DNA from: JAKFWF01 sp041745515
GTDB lineage: Bacteria > Pseudomonadota > Alphaproteobacteria > Rhizobiales > Hyphomicrobiaceae
Assembly: GCA_041745515.1 (NCBI GenBank)
Contig: JBGTIU010000186.1
Span: 1-24,018 of the forward strand
Reading direction: 5' to 3'
Length of the DNA: 24,018 bases
Of the stretch, positions 15,861 through 22,910 are shown piece by piece. The notes below the pieces were generated by a model. It was not told where the DNA came from. It made no database searches and saw only the letters and a program-made list of their open reading frames with translations. The translations under genes and the position numbers were made by a program. The first letter of the stretch is position 1. Every line of letters starts with the position of its first letter.

Positions 15861-16835
15861 ATGTCGATCACCACACGCTTGACACGCCGATTGGCGATCG
15901 CACATCCGATCATCAGCGCGCCAATGGCATTCGCCGGCGGAGGGAAATTGGCGCGGGCCGTATCGCACGCCGGTGGACTTGGTCTGATCGGCGGCGGCTA
16001 CGGCGATGACGAATGGCTCAATGAGCAGTTCCAGGCCGCCGGCAACGTGGCTGTGGGCTGCGGACTTATCACCTGGTCGTTGCTGCAAAACCCGGCACTG
16101 TTGGATCACGTCCTGGAGCGCCACCCGAAGGCGGTCTTCCTGTCGTTCGGCGAACCGACGCGGTTCGCGAGCAGGATCAAGTCGGCTGGTGTCATATTTA
16201 TGCTGCAAGTGCAGTCGCGGCGCGATGCCGAAGTGGCTCTGGACGCCGGCGCCGATATCATCGTCGCGCAAGGCGCAGAAGCCGGCGGGCATGGCGAGAA
16301 ACGTGCGACGCTGACGATCGTGCCGGAGGTTGCGGACCTCATCGCCAAGCGGGCACCCGATACGTTGTTGTGTGCAGCGGGCGGCATCGCAGACGGGCGC
16401 GGGCTTGCCGCGTCGCTGATGCTCGGTGCCGATGGGGTCGTGGTCGGGTCGCGATTCTGGGCAAGCAATGAAGCGATTGTCCACCCCAACATGCACAGGG
16501 TCGCGATCGCGGCTACCGGCGATGACACCGTGCGGCAGTGCGTGACCGACATCGCTCGCGGCTACGACTGGCCGGAACGGTTCAATATCCGGGTGCTCCG
16601 CAATGGCTACATCGACGGTTGGGTGGGCCGCGAGGCTGCATTGCGCGAGGCGGCAGCAACCGAACGTCCCCGGTATGCCGCAGCGGCTGCAGCAGGTGAT
16701 TCAACGACCGCAGCGGCCATTGTCGGCGAAGCGGCCGGCCTGATCCATTCGATTGAACCGGCGGGCGCGATACTTGAGCGTATGATTGCCGAGGCTGAAG
16801 CGTTGCTCAGGGGCGGTACTGATATGCTCAATTGA
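15861..16835 (+). CDS. nitronate monooxygenase (2-nitropropane dioxygenase-like, FMN)
   Basis: A 324-residue FMN TIM-barrel protein. Visible marks are the N-terminal IISAPMAF strand (18-25), the LGLIGGGYG loop (40-48), the active-site motif QGAEAGGHG (137-145, His144) and the FMN-phosphate region AAGGIADGRG (172-181) followed by LGADGVVVGSRFW (188-200). The family oxidises alkyl nitronates to carbonyl compounds and nitrite; some relatives (FabK) are enoyl-ACP reductases, and many annotated members probably have other flavin chemistry. The GGHG motif favours the monooxygenase branch. It lies 82 bases before the acyl-CoA dehydrogenase gene on the same strand, so the two may be co-transcribed in an acyl-CoA catabolic setting. 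The ATG at 15861 has only a weak upstream purine stretch. The Ala-rich C-terminus (about 270-324) is probably helical. Confidence 0.88.
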   Translation: MSITTRLTRRLAIAHPIISAPMAFAGGGKLARAVSHAGGLGLIGGGYGDDEWLNEQFQAAGNVAVGCGLITWSLLQNPALLDHVLERHPKAVFLSFGEPTRFASRIKSAGVIFMLQVQSRRDAEVALDAGADIIVAQGAEAGGHGEKRATLTIVPEVADLIAKRAPDTLLCAAGGIADGRGLAASLMLGADGVVVGSRFWASNEAIVHPNMHRVAIAATGDDTVRQCVTDIARGYDWPERFNIRVLRNGYIDGWVGREAALREAAATERPRYAAAAAAGDSTTAAAIVGEAAGLIHSIEPAGAILERMIAEAEALLRGGTDMLN

Positions 16836-16917
16836 TGCGATCCGCTTTCCTCACTAAACCCTAATGGAGGAACTGCGCTGGAAGCGTTTTGCTTCTGTCC
16901 GATTGGACTCACTCGCC

Positions 16918-18069
16918 ATGAATTTTTCCCTCTCCGAAGAGCAGCTCGCGATCCAGGATACAGCGCTTAATTTCGCCAAGGAGCGCTTGGCGCCGTCGGC
17001 CGGGGAGTGGGACGAAAAAGGCTATTTCCCGATCGATGTCATCAAGGAGACCGCTGGCCTCGGCATGGCCGCGATCTATGTTCCCGAGACACAAGGCGGG
17101 TCCGGCTTGAGCCGTATGGACGGGGCGCTCATTATGGAGGCGCTGTCGTATGGCTGCCCCTCGGTTGCGGGCTACATTTCGATCCACAATATGGTCGCAT
17201 GGATGTTGGGGCGTTACGGTTCGGATGCTCAGACGGCCGAATGGATGCCGAAACTCAGCAGCATGGAGTGGCTGGCGAGCTATTGCCTGACCGAGCCTGG
17301 CTCCGGCTCCGATGCCGCCGCCATGAAGACCCGGGCCGAGCGTGTCGGCGACCACTATCTCCTGAACGGGAGCAAGCAATTCATCTCGGGCGCAGGTGCG
17401 ACCGATTTCTATTTCGTGTTCGCGCGCACCGGCGGCGATGGCGCGTCAGGCATCTCGGCATTTGTTCTGACGAAGGGCATGCCGGGACTGTCGTTCGGCG
17501 CCAATGAACGCAAGATGGGCTGGAACGCGCAGCCGACTCGTCAGGTCATCATGGACAATGTGAGGGTGCCGGCTGCCAATTTGGTCGGTGGCGAGGAGGG
17601 GCGTGGCTTCAGGTGCGCGATGAGCGGTCTTGACGGCGGACGCGTCAATATCGGTGCCTGCTCGCTGGGCGCTGCATGGGCCGCGCTCGACAAGTCACGG
17701 CAGTACATGTTCGAGCGAAAGGCGTTTGGACAAGACCTCGCGCAGTTTCAGGCCTTGCAGTTCAAGATCGCCGACATGGCGACCGACCTTGAAGCCGCGC
17801 GCCTGATGATCTACCGCGCCGCTGATGCTCTCGACCGCGCTGACCCCGAAGCTACCAAGTATTCCGCCATGGCAAAGCGCTACGCGACGGACCTGGGATT
17901 CAAAATCGTCAACGAGGCGTTGCAGCTTCACGGCGGCTACGGCTACCTGAAGGACTACGGCCTGGAAAAAATGGTGCGCGATCTGCGCGTGCACCAGATC
18001 CTCGAAGGCACCAACGAGATCATGCGCGTGGTTATTGCGCGTAAGGTGCTGGGTGGGAACAGGGGGTGA
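16918..18069 (+). CDS. acyl-CoA dehydrogenase, isobutyryl-CoA dehydrogenase-like
   Basis: A 383-residue FAD enzyme that introduces the alpha,beta double bond into an acyl-CoA. It starts MNFSLSEEQ, typical of short/branched-chain ACADs. The FAD/substrate segment YCLTEPGSGSDAA (122-134) is followed by the second FAD contact LQLHGGYGYLKDYG (335-348) and the C-terminal ILEGTNEIMR (361-370), whose Glu363 is the usual catalytic base. The GGYGYLKDY and VHQILEGTNEIMR region resembles ACAD8 (isobutyryl-CoA dehydrogenase) and not the longer ACAD10/11 type. The frame is open from an ATG at 16864, but the family start at 16918 gives normal length; GGAGG at 16866-16870 is too far to serve that ATG directly. 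It follows the nitronate monooxygenase gene and converges on the acyl-CoA synthetase gene with a 6-base gap. The electron acceptor (ETF) genes are not in view. Confidence 0.93.
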   Translation: MNFSLSEEQLAIQDTALNFAKERLAPSAGEWDEKGYFPIDVIKETAGLGMAAIYVPETQGGSGLSRMDGALIMEALSYGCPSVAGYISIHNMVAWMLGRYGSDAQTAEWMPKLSSMEWLASYCLTEPGSGSDAAAMKTRAERVGDHYLLNGSKQFISGAGATDFYFVFARTGGDGASGISAFVLTKGMPGLSFGANERKMGWNAQPTRQVIMDNVRVPAANLVGGEEGRGFRCAMSGLDGGRVNIGACSLGAAWAALDKSRQYMFERKAFGQDLAQFQALQFKIADMATDLEAARLMIYRAADALDRADPEATKYSAMAKRYATDLGFKIVNEALQLHGGYGYLKDYGLEKMVRDLRVHQILEGTNEIMRVVIARKVLGGNRG

Positions 18070-18075
18070 TGGGCA

Positions 18076-19701
18076 TCACGCCACGCCCTTCGCTTGCTCG
18101 CGCAGCGCGAACTTTTGGATCTTGCCGGTCGAGGTCTTGGGCAAAGGTCCGAACACCACGCGCCTCGGGATTTTGAAAGCCGCCATGTGGCTCCGGCAAA
18201 AAGCGATGATCTCGTCAACCGTGACCTCTACCGCGCCGGGCTTGAGCGTGACGAAGGCGCACGGTGTCTCGCCCCATTTCGGATCGGGGCGGGCGACGAC
18301 GGCTGCCTCCATGATCGACGGATGGCGGTAGAGCACGTCCTCGACTTCGAGCGATGAAATGTTCTCGCCACCAGAGATGATGATGTCCTTCGAGCGGTCC
18401 TTGACGTCGACATAGGAGTCGATATGGCACGCCGCCAGATCGCCTGTGTGGTAATAGCCGCCGGCAAAGGCCTGCGCCGTCGCCGCTTCGTTCTTGAAGT
18501 AGCCTTTCATGACGGTATTGCCGCGCTGCATGATCTCGCCGATCGTTGCGCCGTCGCGCGGCACCGACATCATGGTCACCGGGTCGGCCACGATGATGTC
18601 CTCGACAGCTACCGTCGGCACGCCCTGGCGGGCCATCAGCGCATAACGCGCCTCGCTCGCCAGTCCGCTCCAGCTTTCGCGGGGCGCACAGAACAGCGAC
18701 GGGCCATAACTCTCAGTGGTGCCATAGGCGTGCAGCACGTCGAAGCCCATCGCCTCCATGTCGCGCAGCACGGCCGAAGCAGGCGCTGCGCCTCCGGTCA
18801 TGATACGAGGCCGCACCGGCAGCGTGCGTTTATGCTCGCCCGGCGCGTGGATCAGCATCGTCAGCACAATTGGTGCGCCGCACATGTGCGTTACGCGGTG
18901 CCGGTCGATCAATTCGAAGATGCGCTTGGGCTCGACTTTGCGCAGGCAGATATGCGTCCCGCCAACGGCGGTCACCGCCCACGTGTAGGTCCAGCCGGAG
19001 CAGTGGAACATCGGCAGCGTCCACAGCAGCCGAGCGGTATGGTCGAGCTGAAACGTCAAGGCATTGGATATGGCGGCGAGGTAGGCGCCGCGATGGCTGT
19101 AGACGACGCCCTTCGGATTGCCCGTGGTGCCGGAGGTATAGAGTAGGCAGATGTTGTCCCATTCGTCCGAGATGCCCGGGTAGGCAAAGCCGGGGTCGCC
19201 GGCCGCGATGAAGTCTTCGTACTCGATTTCGGCAATACCTGGAGCCGTCGGCAATTCTATGTCTGCTATGTCAACAACCCGCGGACGGCTGGCGCTCAAC
19301 TCCAACGCGCGCACAACAACGCCGTGAAATTCACGGTCGGCAAGCAGAAGTTTTGCTTCGCCGTGGTCGAGGCAGAATGCGACCGCGCCGGGATCGAGGC
19401 GAGTATTGATCGGACTGAGCATCGCCCCAATCATAGGCACAGCGAAATGGGCTTCGAGCATTGCGGGCGTGTTCGGGGCCATGATCGCCACGGTATCGCC
19501 GCGCTCGACGCCGGCCATGGTCAGCGCGTGTGCGAGCCGTCGGCAGCGGGTATACAATTCGGCATATGTGAACGTCAGTTCGCCATGGATTACTGCTGTT
19601 CGGTTTGGGAAAAAAGCGGCAGCGCGTTGCAGAAAACTGATGGGCGACAGGGGTACATAATTGGCTTGTGTTTTGGCCAGCTCCGGACGCTCCGTGGCCA
19701 T
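18076..19701 (-). CDS. AMP-dependent acyl-CoA synthetase (fatty-acid/carboxylate-CoA ligase)
   Basis: A 541-residue ANL-superfamily ligase that activates a carboxylic acid through an acyl-AMP to its CoA thioester. Motifs: P-loop-like YTSGTTGNPKG (188-198), A5 HAYGTTES (324-331), A7 YHTGD (417-421), A8 hinge RSKDIIISGGENIS (436-449), and A10 STGKIQK with the adenylation Lys527. Length and the MFHCSGW segment (231-237) fit the medium-chain acyl-CoA synthetase (AlkK/LvaE-like) group; substrate cannot be read reliably. The ATG at 19701 has GGAAGG 8 bases upstream and lies 15 bases after the DUF6285 stop, so it is the last gene of a tight minus-strand operon with the DUF6285 and kinase genes. It is convergent with the acyl-CoA dehydrogenase gene. 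No membrane segment or signal is seen. Confidence 0.93.
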   Translation of the reverse strand: MATERPELAKTQANYVPLSPISFLQRAAAFFPNRTAVIHGELTFTYAELYTRCRRLAHALTMAGVERGDTVAIMAPNTPAMLEAHFAVPMIGAMLSPINTRLDPGAVAFCLDHGEAKLLLADREFHGVVVRALELSASRPRVVDIADIELPTAPGIAEIEYEDFIAAGDPGFAYPGISDEWDNICLLYTSGTTGNPKGVVYSHRGAYLAAISNALTFQLDHTARLLWTLPMFHCSGWTYTWAVTAVGGTHICLRKVEPKRIFELIDRHRVTHMCGAPIVLTMLIHAPGEHKRTLPVRPRIMTGGAAPASAVLRDMEAMGFDVLHAYGTTESYGPSLFCAPRESWSGLASEARYALMARQGVPTVAVEDIIVADPVTMMSVPRDGATIGEIMQRGNTVMKGYFKNEAATAQAFAGGYYHTGDLAACHIDSYVDVKDRSKDIIISGGENISSLEVEDVLYRHPSIMEAAVVARPDPKWGETPCAFVTLKPGAVEVTVDEIIAFCRSHMAAFKIPRRVVFGPLPKTSTGKIQKFALREQAKGVA

Positions 19702-19716
19702 CGCTTGAACCTTCCG

Positions 19717-20097
19717 TCAGATTTTCAACCCGCGCGACCGCAGAAAGCGGGGATTGCGCACCTTCAACTCGGCAATCAGCGTCGCGCGCAGCTTTTGAGC
19801 AAGGCCGGGGTGCGTGACTTCATTCACTTTGCCTGAACGGACGTCGGCGGCAAGCCGACGGGCGTTGCCATCCCCGTCATCATAGACCTGATCGAGAATA
19901 GCCCATAAGGCTGCGTCGTCGGCTGTGGTGATCTCTCGGCGTGCCACATCGAGCGCGCGGACGATCATGGCGGCGGCATAGCGTTGCTCAGGCGCCAGTC
20001 CGGGCACGATCTCGGACTTGAGTGTGTCGGCGGCTAGCGCGATCAGTGTCTCGGCATTGAGCCTCCGACTCTTGTGCCTGTTGGCCGGCTTCGACAT
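19717..20097 (-). CDS. DUF6285 domain-containing protein (LvaB-like candidate)
   Basis: A 126-residue protein with a basic N-terminus and a helical core: LNAETLIALAADTLKSEIVPGL, RYAAAMIVRALDVARREI (about 39-56) and a C-terminal KLRATLIAELKVRNPRFL. The pattern (LL.aa...L...IlPgL....RY.AaMi.rAl.ia.RE) fits DUF6285, small proteins encoded beside APH-like kinases. In Pseudomonas putida levulinate catabolism the small LvaB protein is needed with kinase LvaA, and I infer a similar partner role here; I have not compared the sequences. The ATG at 20097 overlaps the kinase stop by one base (TGATG), with AGAGG 6 bases upstream. The frame is open further to 20271 but that part lies inside the kinase gene. 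The acyl-CoA synthetase gene follows after 15 bases. Confidence 0.82.
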   Translation of the reverse strand: MSKPANRHKSRRLNAETLIALAADTLKSEIVPGLAPEQRYAAAMIVRALDVARREITTADDAALWAILDQVYDDGDGNARRLAADVRSGKVNEVTHPGLAQKLRATLIAELKVRNPRFLRSRGLKI

Positions 20098-21161
20098 CAG
20101 CGGCCTCTGGTCTCGCTGAAGCCTGAAATGCCTTCCAGGCAATCGAACTCCATCTCGGGTGTCATCAGACCTGTGAGAGCCAACTCGATTGCGCTCTCGC
20201 CCCCCGTCAGGAAGCGGTCGCCTTGCAGCACCGAGATCACCGCCCACTTCGCCGCTGCCATGATCTCCCAATAGGCAATCGCAGCTTCGTCGAGCTTGCC
20301 GGCGGCGCGCGCGTTGTAGCTGTCGTAAAGCGCACGGCGCGGTGCGATGCCGCCGGCCTCATATTCGATCCCGTCACTGCCGAAGCGCCAACAGCGCGCG
20401 CAGAACCAACCGATGTCTTCGAGCGGATCACCCCAGTGGGCGAACTCCCAGTCGAGAATGGCGGACAGGTGGCCGTCCTCGATCATGTAGTTGCCGGTGC
20501 GGAAGTCACCGTGCACCAGGCATAGTTGCCGTGTATGCGGCGCATTGGAGTCGAGCCAACTCAACGCGTAGTCCAGCGCCGGACGGGCTTGCGAAGCCCC
20601 TTCCAATGCGGTCTTGAGCTTTGCAGTTTCGGCGCGGGCAGGCGGCAGCAGCGGGATGGGCAGAACCGAAAGCTCAGGGTTGGGAATGCGGATCGCGTGG
20701 ATACGCGCCAGTGCCGCGCCGAGTTCGGCCGCCAGACGCGGCCCGTACTGCGGTAATTTCGGATCTCGCGTTATGCGACGCGCGTGCGCCTGCCCGGACA
20801 AGAATGTCTGAATCAGAAAAGGACGACCAATGATGTCGGCTTCCGAACAGCGCCGGATCGGTTCCGCCACTGGCACGCCGGCCTTATGCGCACAATTGAT
20901 GACCGCGAATTCTGCTTCCCGATCGAGACTGAACGCCAGCCGGCCAGGGGCGTCAGTGCGCAGAACCCAGGATCGAGCCGCGCCGCCTACGGTGGCATCG
21001 AATTGCCAGTTCTCCTGCACCGCGCCGCCGCTCAGCAATCGAGCCGCAGTAATCGCGACGGGAGTGCCGAATTCATCCGATAACCAGCTTTGCAGTCTGT
21101 GCAGTTTCGATGGATCGAACGCGCGCGCCCGTGTCTGCTTAGTTTCGAGGACTTCCGTCAT
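20097..21161 (-). CDS. APH/ACAD10-11-type phosphotransferase family kinase (LvaA-like candidate)
   Basis: A 354-residue protein-kinase-fold phosphotransferase. The Gly-rich loop is LLSGGAVQENWQF (42-54), VLRTD (67-70) occupies the beta-3 position, the catalytic loop is VHGDFRTGNYMI (216-227, Asp219 and Asn224), and the metal loop is ILDWEFAHWGDP (235-246, Asp237). The C-terminal lobe runs with DIGWFC and a helical end. This group resembles the N-terminal kinase domain of ACAD10/11 and LvaA, which phosphorylate 4-hydroxyacyl-CoA, more than antibiotic-resistance APHs. The ATG at 21161 is chosen because the frame above it, open to 21557, lies inside the DUF1993 gene. It has no strong ribosome binding site and sits 8 bases after the DUF1993 stop, suggesting coupling. 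Its stop overlaps the DUF6285 start. The true substrate is unproven. Confidence 0.88.
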   Translation of the reverse strand: MTEVLETKQTRARAFDPSKLHRLQSWLSDEFGTPVAITAARLLSGGAVQENWQFDATVGGAARSWVLRTDAPGRLAFSLDREAEFAVINCAHKAGVPVAEPIRRCSEADIIGRPFLIQTFLSGQAHARRITRDPKLPQYGPRLAAELGAALARIHAIRIPNPELSVLPIPLLPPARAETAKLKTALEGASQARPALDYALSWLDSNAPHTRQLCLVHGDFRTGNYMIEDGHLSAILDWEFAHWGDPLEDIGWFCARCWRFGSDGIEYEAGGIAPRRALYDSYNARAAGKLDEAAIAYWEIMAAAKWAVISVLQGDRFLTGGESAIELALTGLMTPEMEFDCLEGISGFSETRGR

Positions 21162-21169
21162 GCCGTTAC

Positions 21170-21685
21170 TCACTGGCCAAGCGAGAGCCCCAGGAAATCG
21201 CCTTTGCTGAGATCGACGCCGTTGTGCCGAAGGATTGCGTAAGCCGATGTCAGGTGAAAATAGAAATTCGGGATCGCAAAGTTGACCAAATAAAACTGCC
21301 CCTTGAAGGTCGTCGGCTTGCCCGCAACCTTGATGGTGATATCGCGTTCCTCCGAACCGTCGATCTGACCGGCTTTGAAATTCTTCAGGAAGTCGTTGGT
21401 TTTCTTCGCCCGAATCTTCAGATCGGCCAAAGTTTTCTCGTTGTCCTCGTAGGCCGGAGGTTCGATTCCGGCAAGGCGAGCCGTCGAACCCTTGGCAAAG
21501 TCGCAGGCGATCTGAACCTGGCGGATCAACGGAAACATGTCGGGCGCTAGCCTGCAACCGGCAAGCACGGCAGGATCGACCTTCTTCGAAGTGGCGAACG
21601 TCTCAGCCTTGGCGAGAACGCCTTGCAGGCCCTCAAGAGTTTGAATGAAGGCCGGTACTGATGCTTGGTACATGGAAATGGTCAT
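21170..21685 (-). CDS. DUF1993 domain-containing protein
   Basis: A 171-residue soluble protein matching DUF1993: N-terminal MYQASVPAFIQTLEGL, the RLAPDMFPLIRQVQIACDFAKG segment (given here as two parts: RLAPDMFPL and RQVQIACDFAKG), and a C-terminal NFYFHLTSAYAILRHNGVDLSKGDFLG. The fold is expected to be a four-helix bundle of the DinB/YfiT kind, a group with roles from thiol transfer to unknown; I can assign no reaction. Many His/Tyr/Phe residues near the C-terminus could form a binding site. The ATG at 21685 (AAAGA about 6 bases upstream) is preferred over the upstream ATG at 21727 because it gives the family start. It sits between the TctC gene (89-base gap) and the kinase gene (8-base gap), so it appears to belong to the same operon; why it is linked to acyl-CoA metabolism is unclear. 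Confidence 0.85.
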   Translation of the reverse strand: MTISMYQASVPAFIQTLEGLQGVLAKAETFATSKKVDPAVLAGCRLAPDMFPLIRQVQIACDFAKGSTARLAGIEPPAYEDNEKTLADLKIRAKKTNDFLKNFKAGQIDGSEERDITIKVAGKPTTFKGQFYLVNFAIPNFYFHLTSAYAILRHNGVDLSKGDFLGLSLGQ

Positions 21686-21774
21686 CGAGTTCTTTCGGGG
21701 AAGTTGCGTTGGTTGGACGTCGGGCAAGTTACTTCGTCGGGGGCTGGAGAACCAATAGTCGAATTATGCAAGGG

Positions 21775-22770
21775 CTATTTCGCTTCTTCCTTTTTCAGCC
21801 CCGCTGCTGCGAACATTGTTTGGAAAAATTCGAGCTGTTCGCCCAAATGCTTTACATGTGCCTCGCGGCTGCGCATGGCGGGCGCAAAAGCCACCGTGCC
21901 TGTGGCATCGAAACGCGACAGCATAATCGGGTCTGAGAGCATCTTTGCCAATGCGGCATTGAGCTTCTCGACGATATCGCCGGGTGTGCCTTTGGGCGCG
22001 TACAAACCGTTCCAGATCGTAACCTCCAGCTTGGGCAGGCCAATTTCCTTGTTGGAAGGCACGTCCTTCAAGCTGCTCAGCCGTTCGGCCGATGTCACCG
22101 TGTAAGCCTTGACCGTGCCGGCTTGGATCTGTGGCACTGCGGTCGTCGCTTGATCGCACAGCACGTCGATCTGACCGCCGACGAGATCATTCATCGCCGG
22201 GCCGGTGCCGCGATAAGCTACCATCGAAAGTTTGACGCCCAGGATCTGCTGAAGCAGCGTGGCGCAAATGAACGAGTTCGAGCCGACGCCCGCAAAGCCA
22301 ATGGTAGCCTTGTCGCCTTGCTCCTTCAGCCACGTGGCCAAGGCGGCGGCATCCTTGGCCTCAAGCGTCTTGCGGCTAAGCAGCACCATCGGCCCGGTAT
22401 TGACGAGGCCGACCGGTTCGAACGCGGTTTTTGCGTCATATTTCAGGTTGGCGTAAAGTGCTGGTGCAGCGGGCAGTCCGCTGTGGTGTGTCAGCAGGGT
22501 GTACCCATCCGGAGCGGCTTTGGCAGCTCGATCCGCGCCCAAGGTGCCGCCCGCGCCGGCGACGTTTTCGACGATGATCTGCTGGCCGAGCGTCCGGCCA
22601 AGGTGGTCAGCCATCAGCCGGCCGAGCACATCAGACGGTCCACCGGCCGCAAATGGCACGATCAGCGTAATAGGTTTAGAGGGCCATGCTTGGGCGAGCG
22701 CCGGGACCGGCGCCACAATCAAGGCAAGCAGTGCAATCAGTGTGCGAAACGGCGGCTGGGATTGTTTCAT
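21775..22770 (-). CDS. tripartite tricarboxylate transporter (Bug/TctC family) substrate-binding protein
   Basis: A 331-residue periplasmic solute-binding protein. The signal peptide (about 1-28) ends at ALAQA, and the mature protein begins WPSKPITLIVPFAAGGPSD, the Bug-family hallmark loop. IIVENVAGAGGTLGAD, PDGYTLL and the later GQIDVLCDQATTAVPQI region are also typical. Members bind carboxylates such as citrate, succinate, nicotinate or terephthalate with a pair of backbone loops. No TctA or TctB membrane partner is in the window, as is usual for orphan Bug proteins. The ATG at 22770 has GAGGAA 7 bases upstream. It heads the minus-strand operon with DUF1993, kinase, DUF6285 and acyl-CoA synthetase, which suggests that it scavenges or senses the acid that is then activated. 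It diverges from an Ldh-family dehydrogenase gene. Confidence 0.93.
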   Translation of the reverse strand: MKQSQPPFRTLIALLALIVAPVPALAQAWPSKPITLIVPFAAGGPSDVLGRLMADHLGRTLGQQIIVENVAGAGGTLGADRAAKAAPDGYTLLTHHSGLPAAPALYANLKYDAKTAFEPVGLVNTGPMVLLSRKTLEAKDAAALATWLKEQGDKATIGFAGVGSNSFICATLLQQILGVKLSMVAYRGTGPAMNDLVGGQIDVLCDQATTAVPQIQAGTVKAYTVTSAERLSSLKDVPSNKEIGLPKLEVTIWNGLYAPKGTPGDIVEKLNAALAKMLSDPIMLSRFDATGTVAFAPAMRSREAHVKHLGEQLEFFQTMFAAAGLKKEEAK

Positions 22771-22797
22771 AAGAACGTTCCTCGTGTTTACAAACGC

Positions 22798-22832
22798 TTG
22801 GCAAGGACAGTTGCGTGCGCGCTATCGCGCGC
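22798..22832 (+). promoter_or_regulatory. candidate promoter with overlapping palindrome for the Ldh-family gene
   Basis: TTGGCA (22798-22803) and GCTATC (22821-22826) are spaced by 17 bases, a fair sigma70-type promoter. The perfect inverted repeat GCGCGC-TATC-GCGCGC (22817-22832) is centred on the -10 box, so a repressor could bind there. The start codon at 22911 would leave a leader of about 78 bases. The same gap must hold the promoter of the divergent TctC operon. Confidence 0.35.
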
Positions 22833-22910
22833 GTCCGTCATCTGGATTTGAGCACCATCGAATATAAGGACTCGGCTGCCCGGAGTCCGATGTTTCAACA
22901 GAAGGCTATC

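Noticed and set aside
16864..16917. Upstream ATG start of the acyl-CoA dehydrogenase
   Set aside because: It adds 18 residues not typical of the family. The GGAGG at 16866 lies within the start region itself, so it cannot serve that ATG.
18424..19146. 240-residue plus-strand frame opposite the acyl-CoA synthetase
   Set aside because: Antisense shadow of a gene with all ANL motifs; His/Arg-rich and without recognisable motif.
20097..21161. Antibiotic-resistance aminoglycoside phosphotransferase
   Set aside because: The fold is shared, but the linkage to DUF6285 and an acyl-CoA synthetase and the ACAD10/11-like pattern point to acyl-CoA metabolism.
21162..21557. Upstream extension of the kinase frame
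   Set aside because: It runs through the DUF1993 gene in a different frame; kinase family sequence begins only after 21161.
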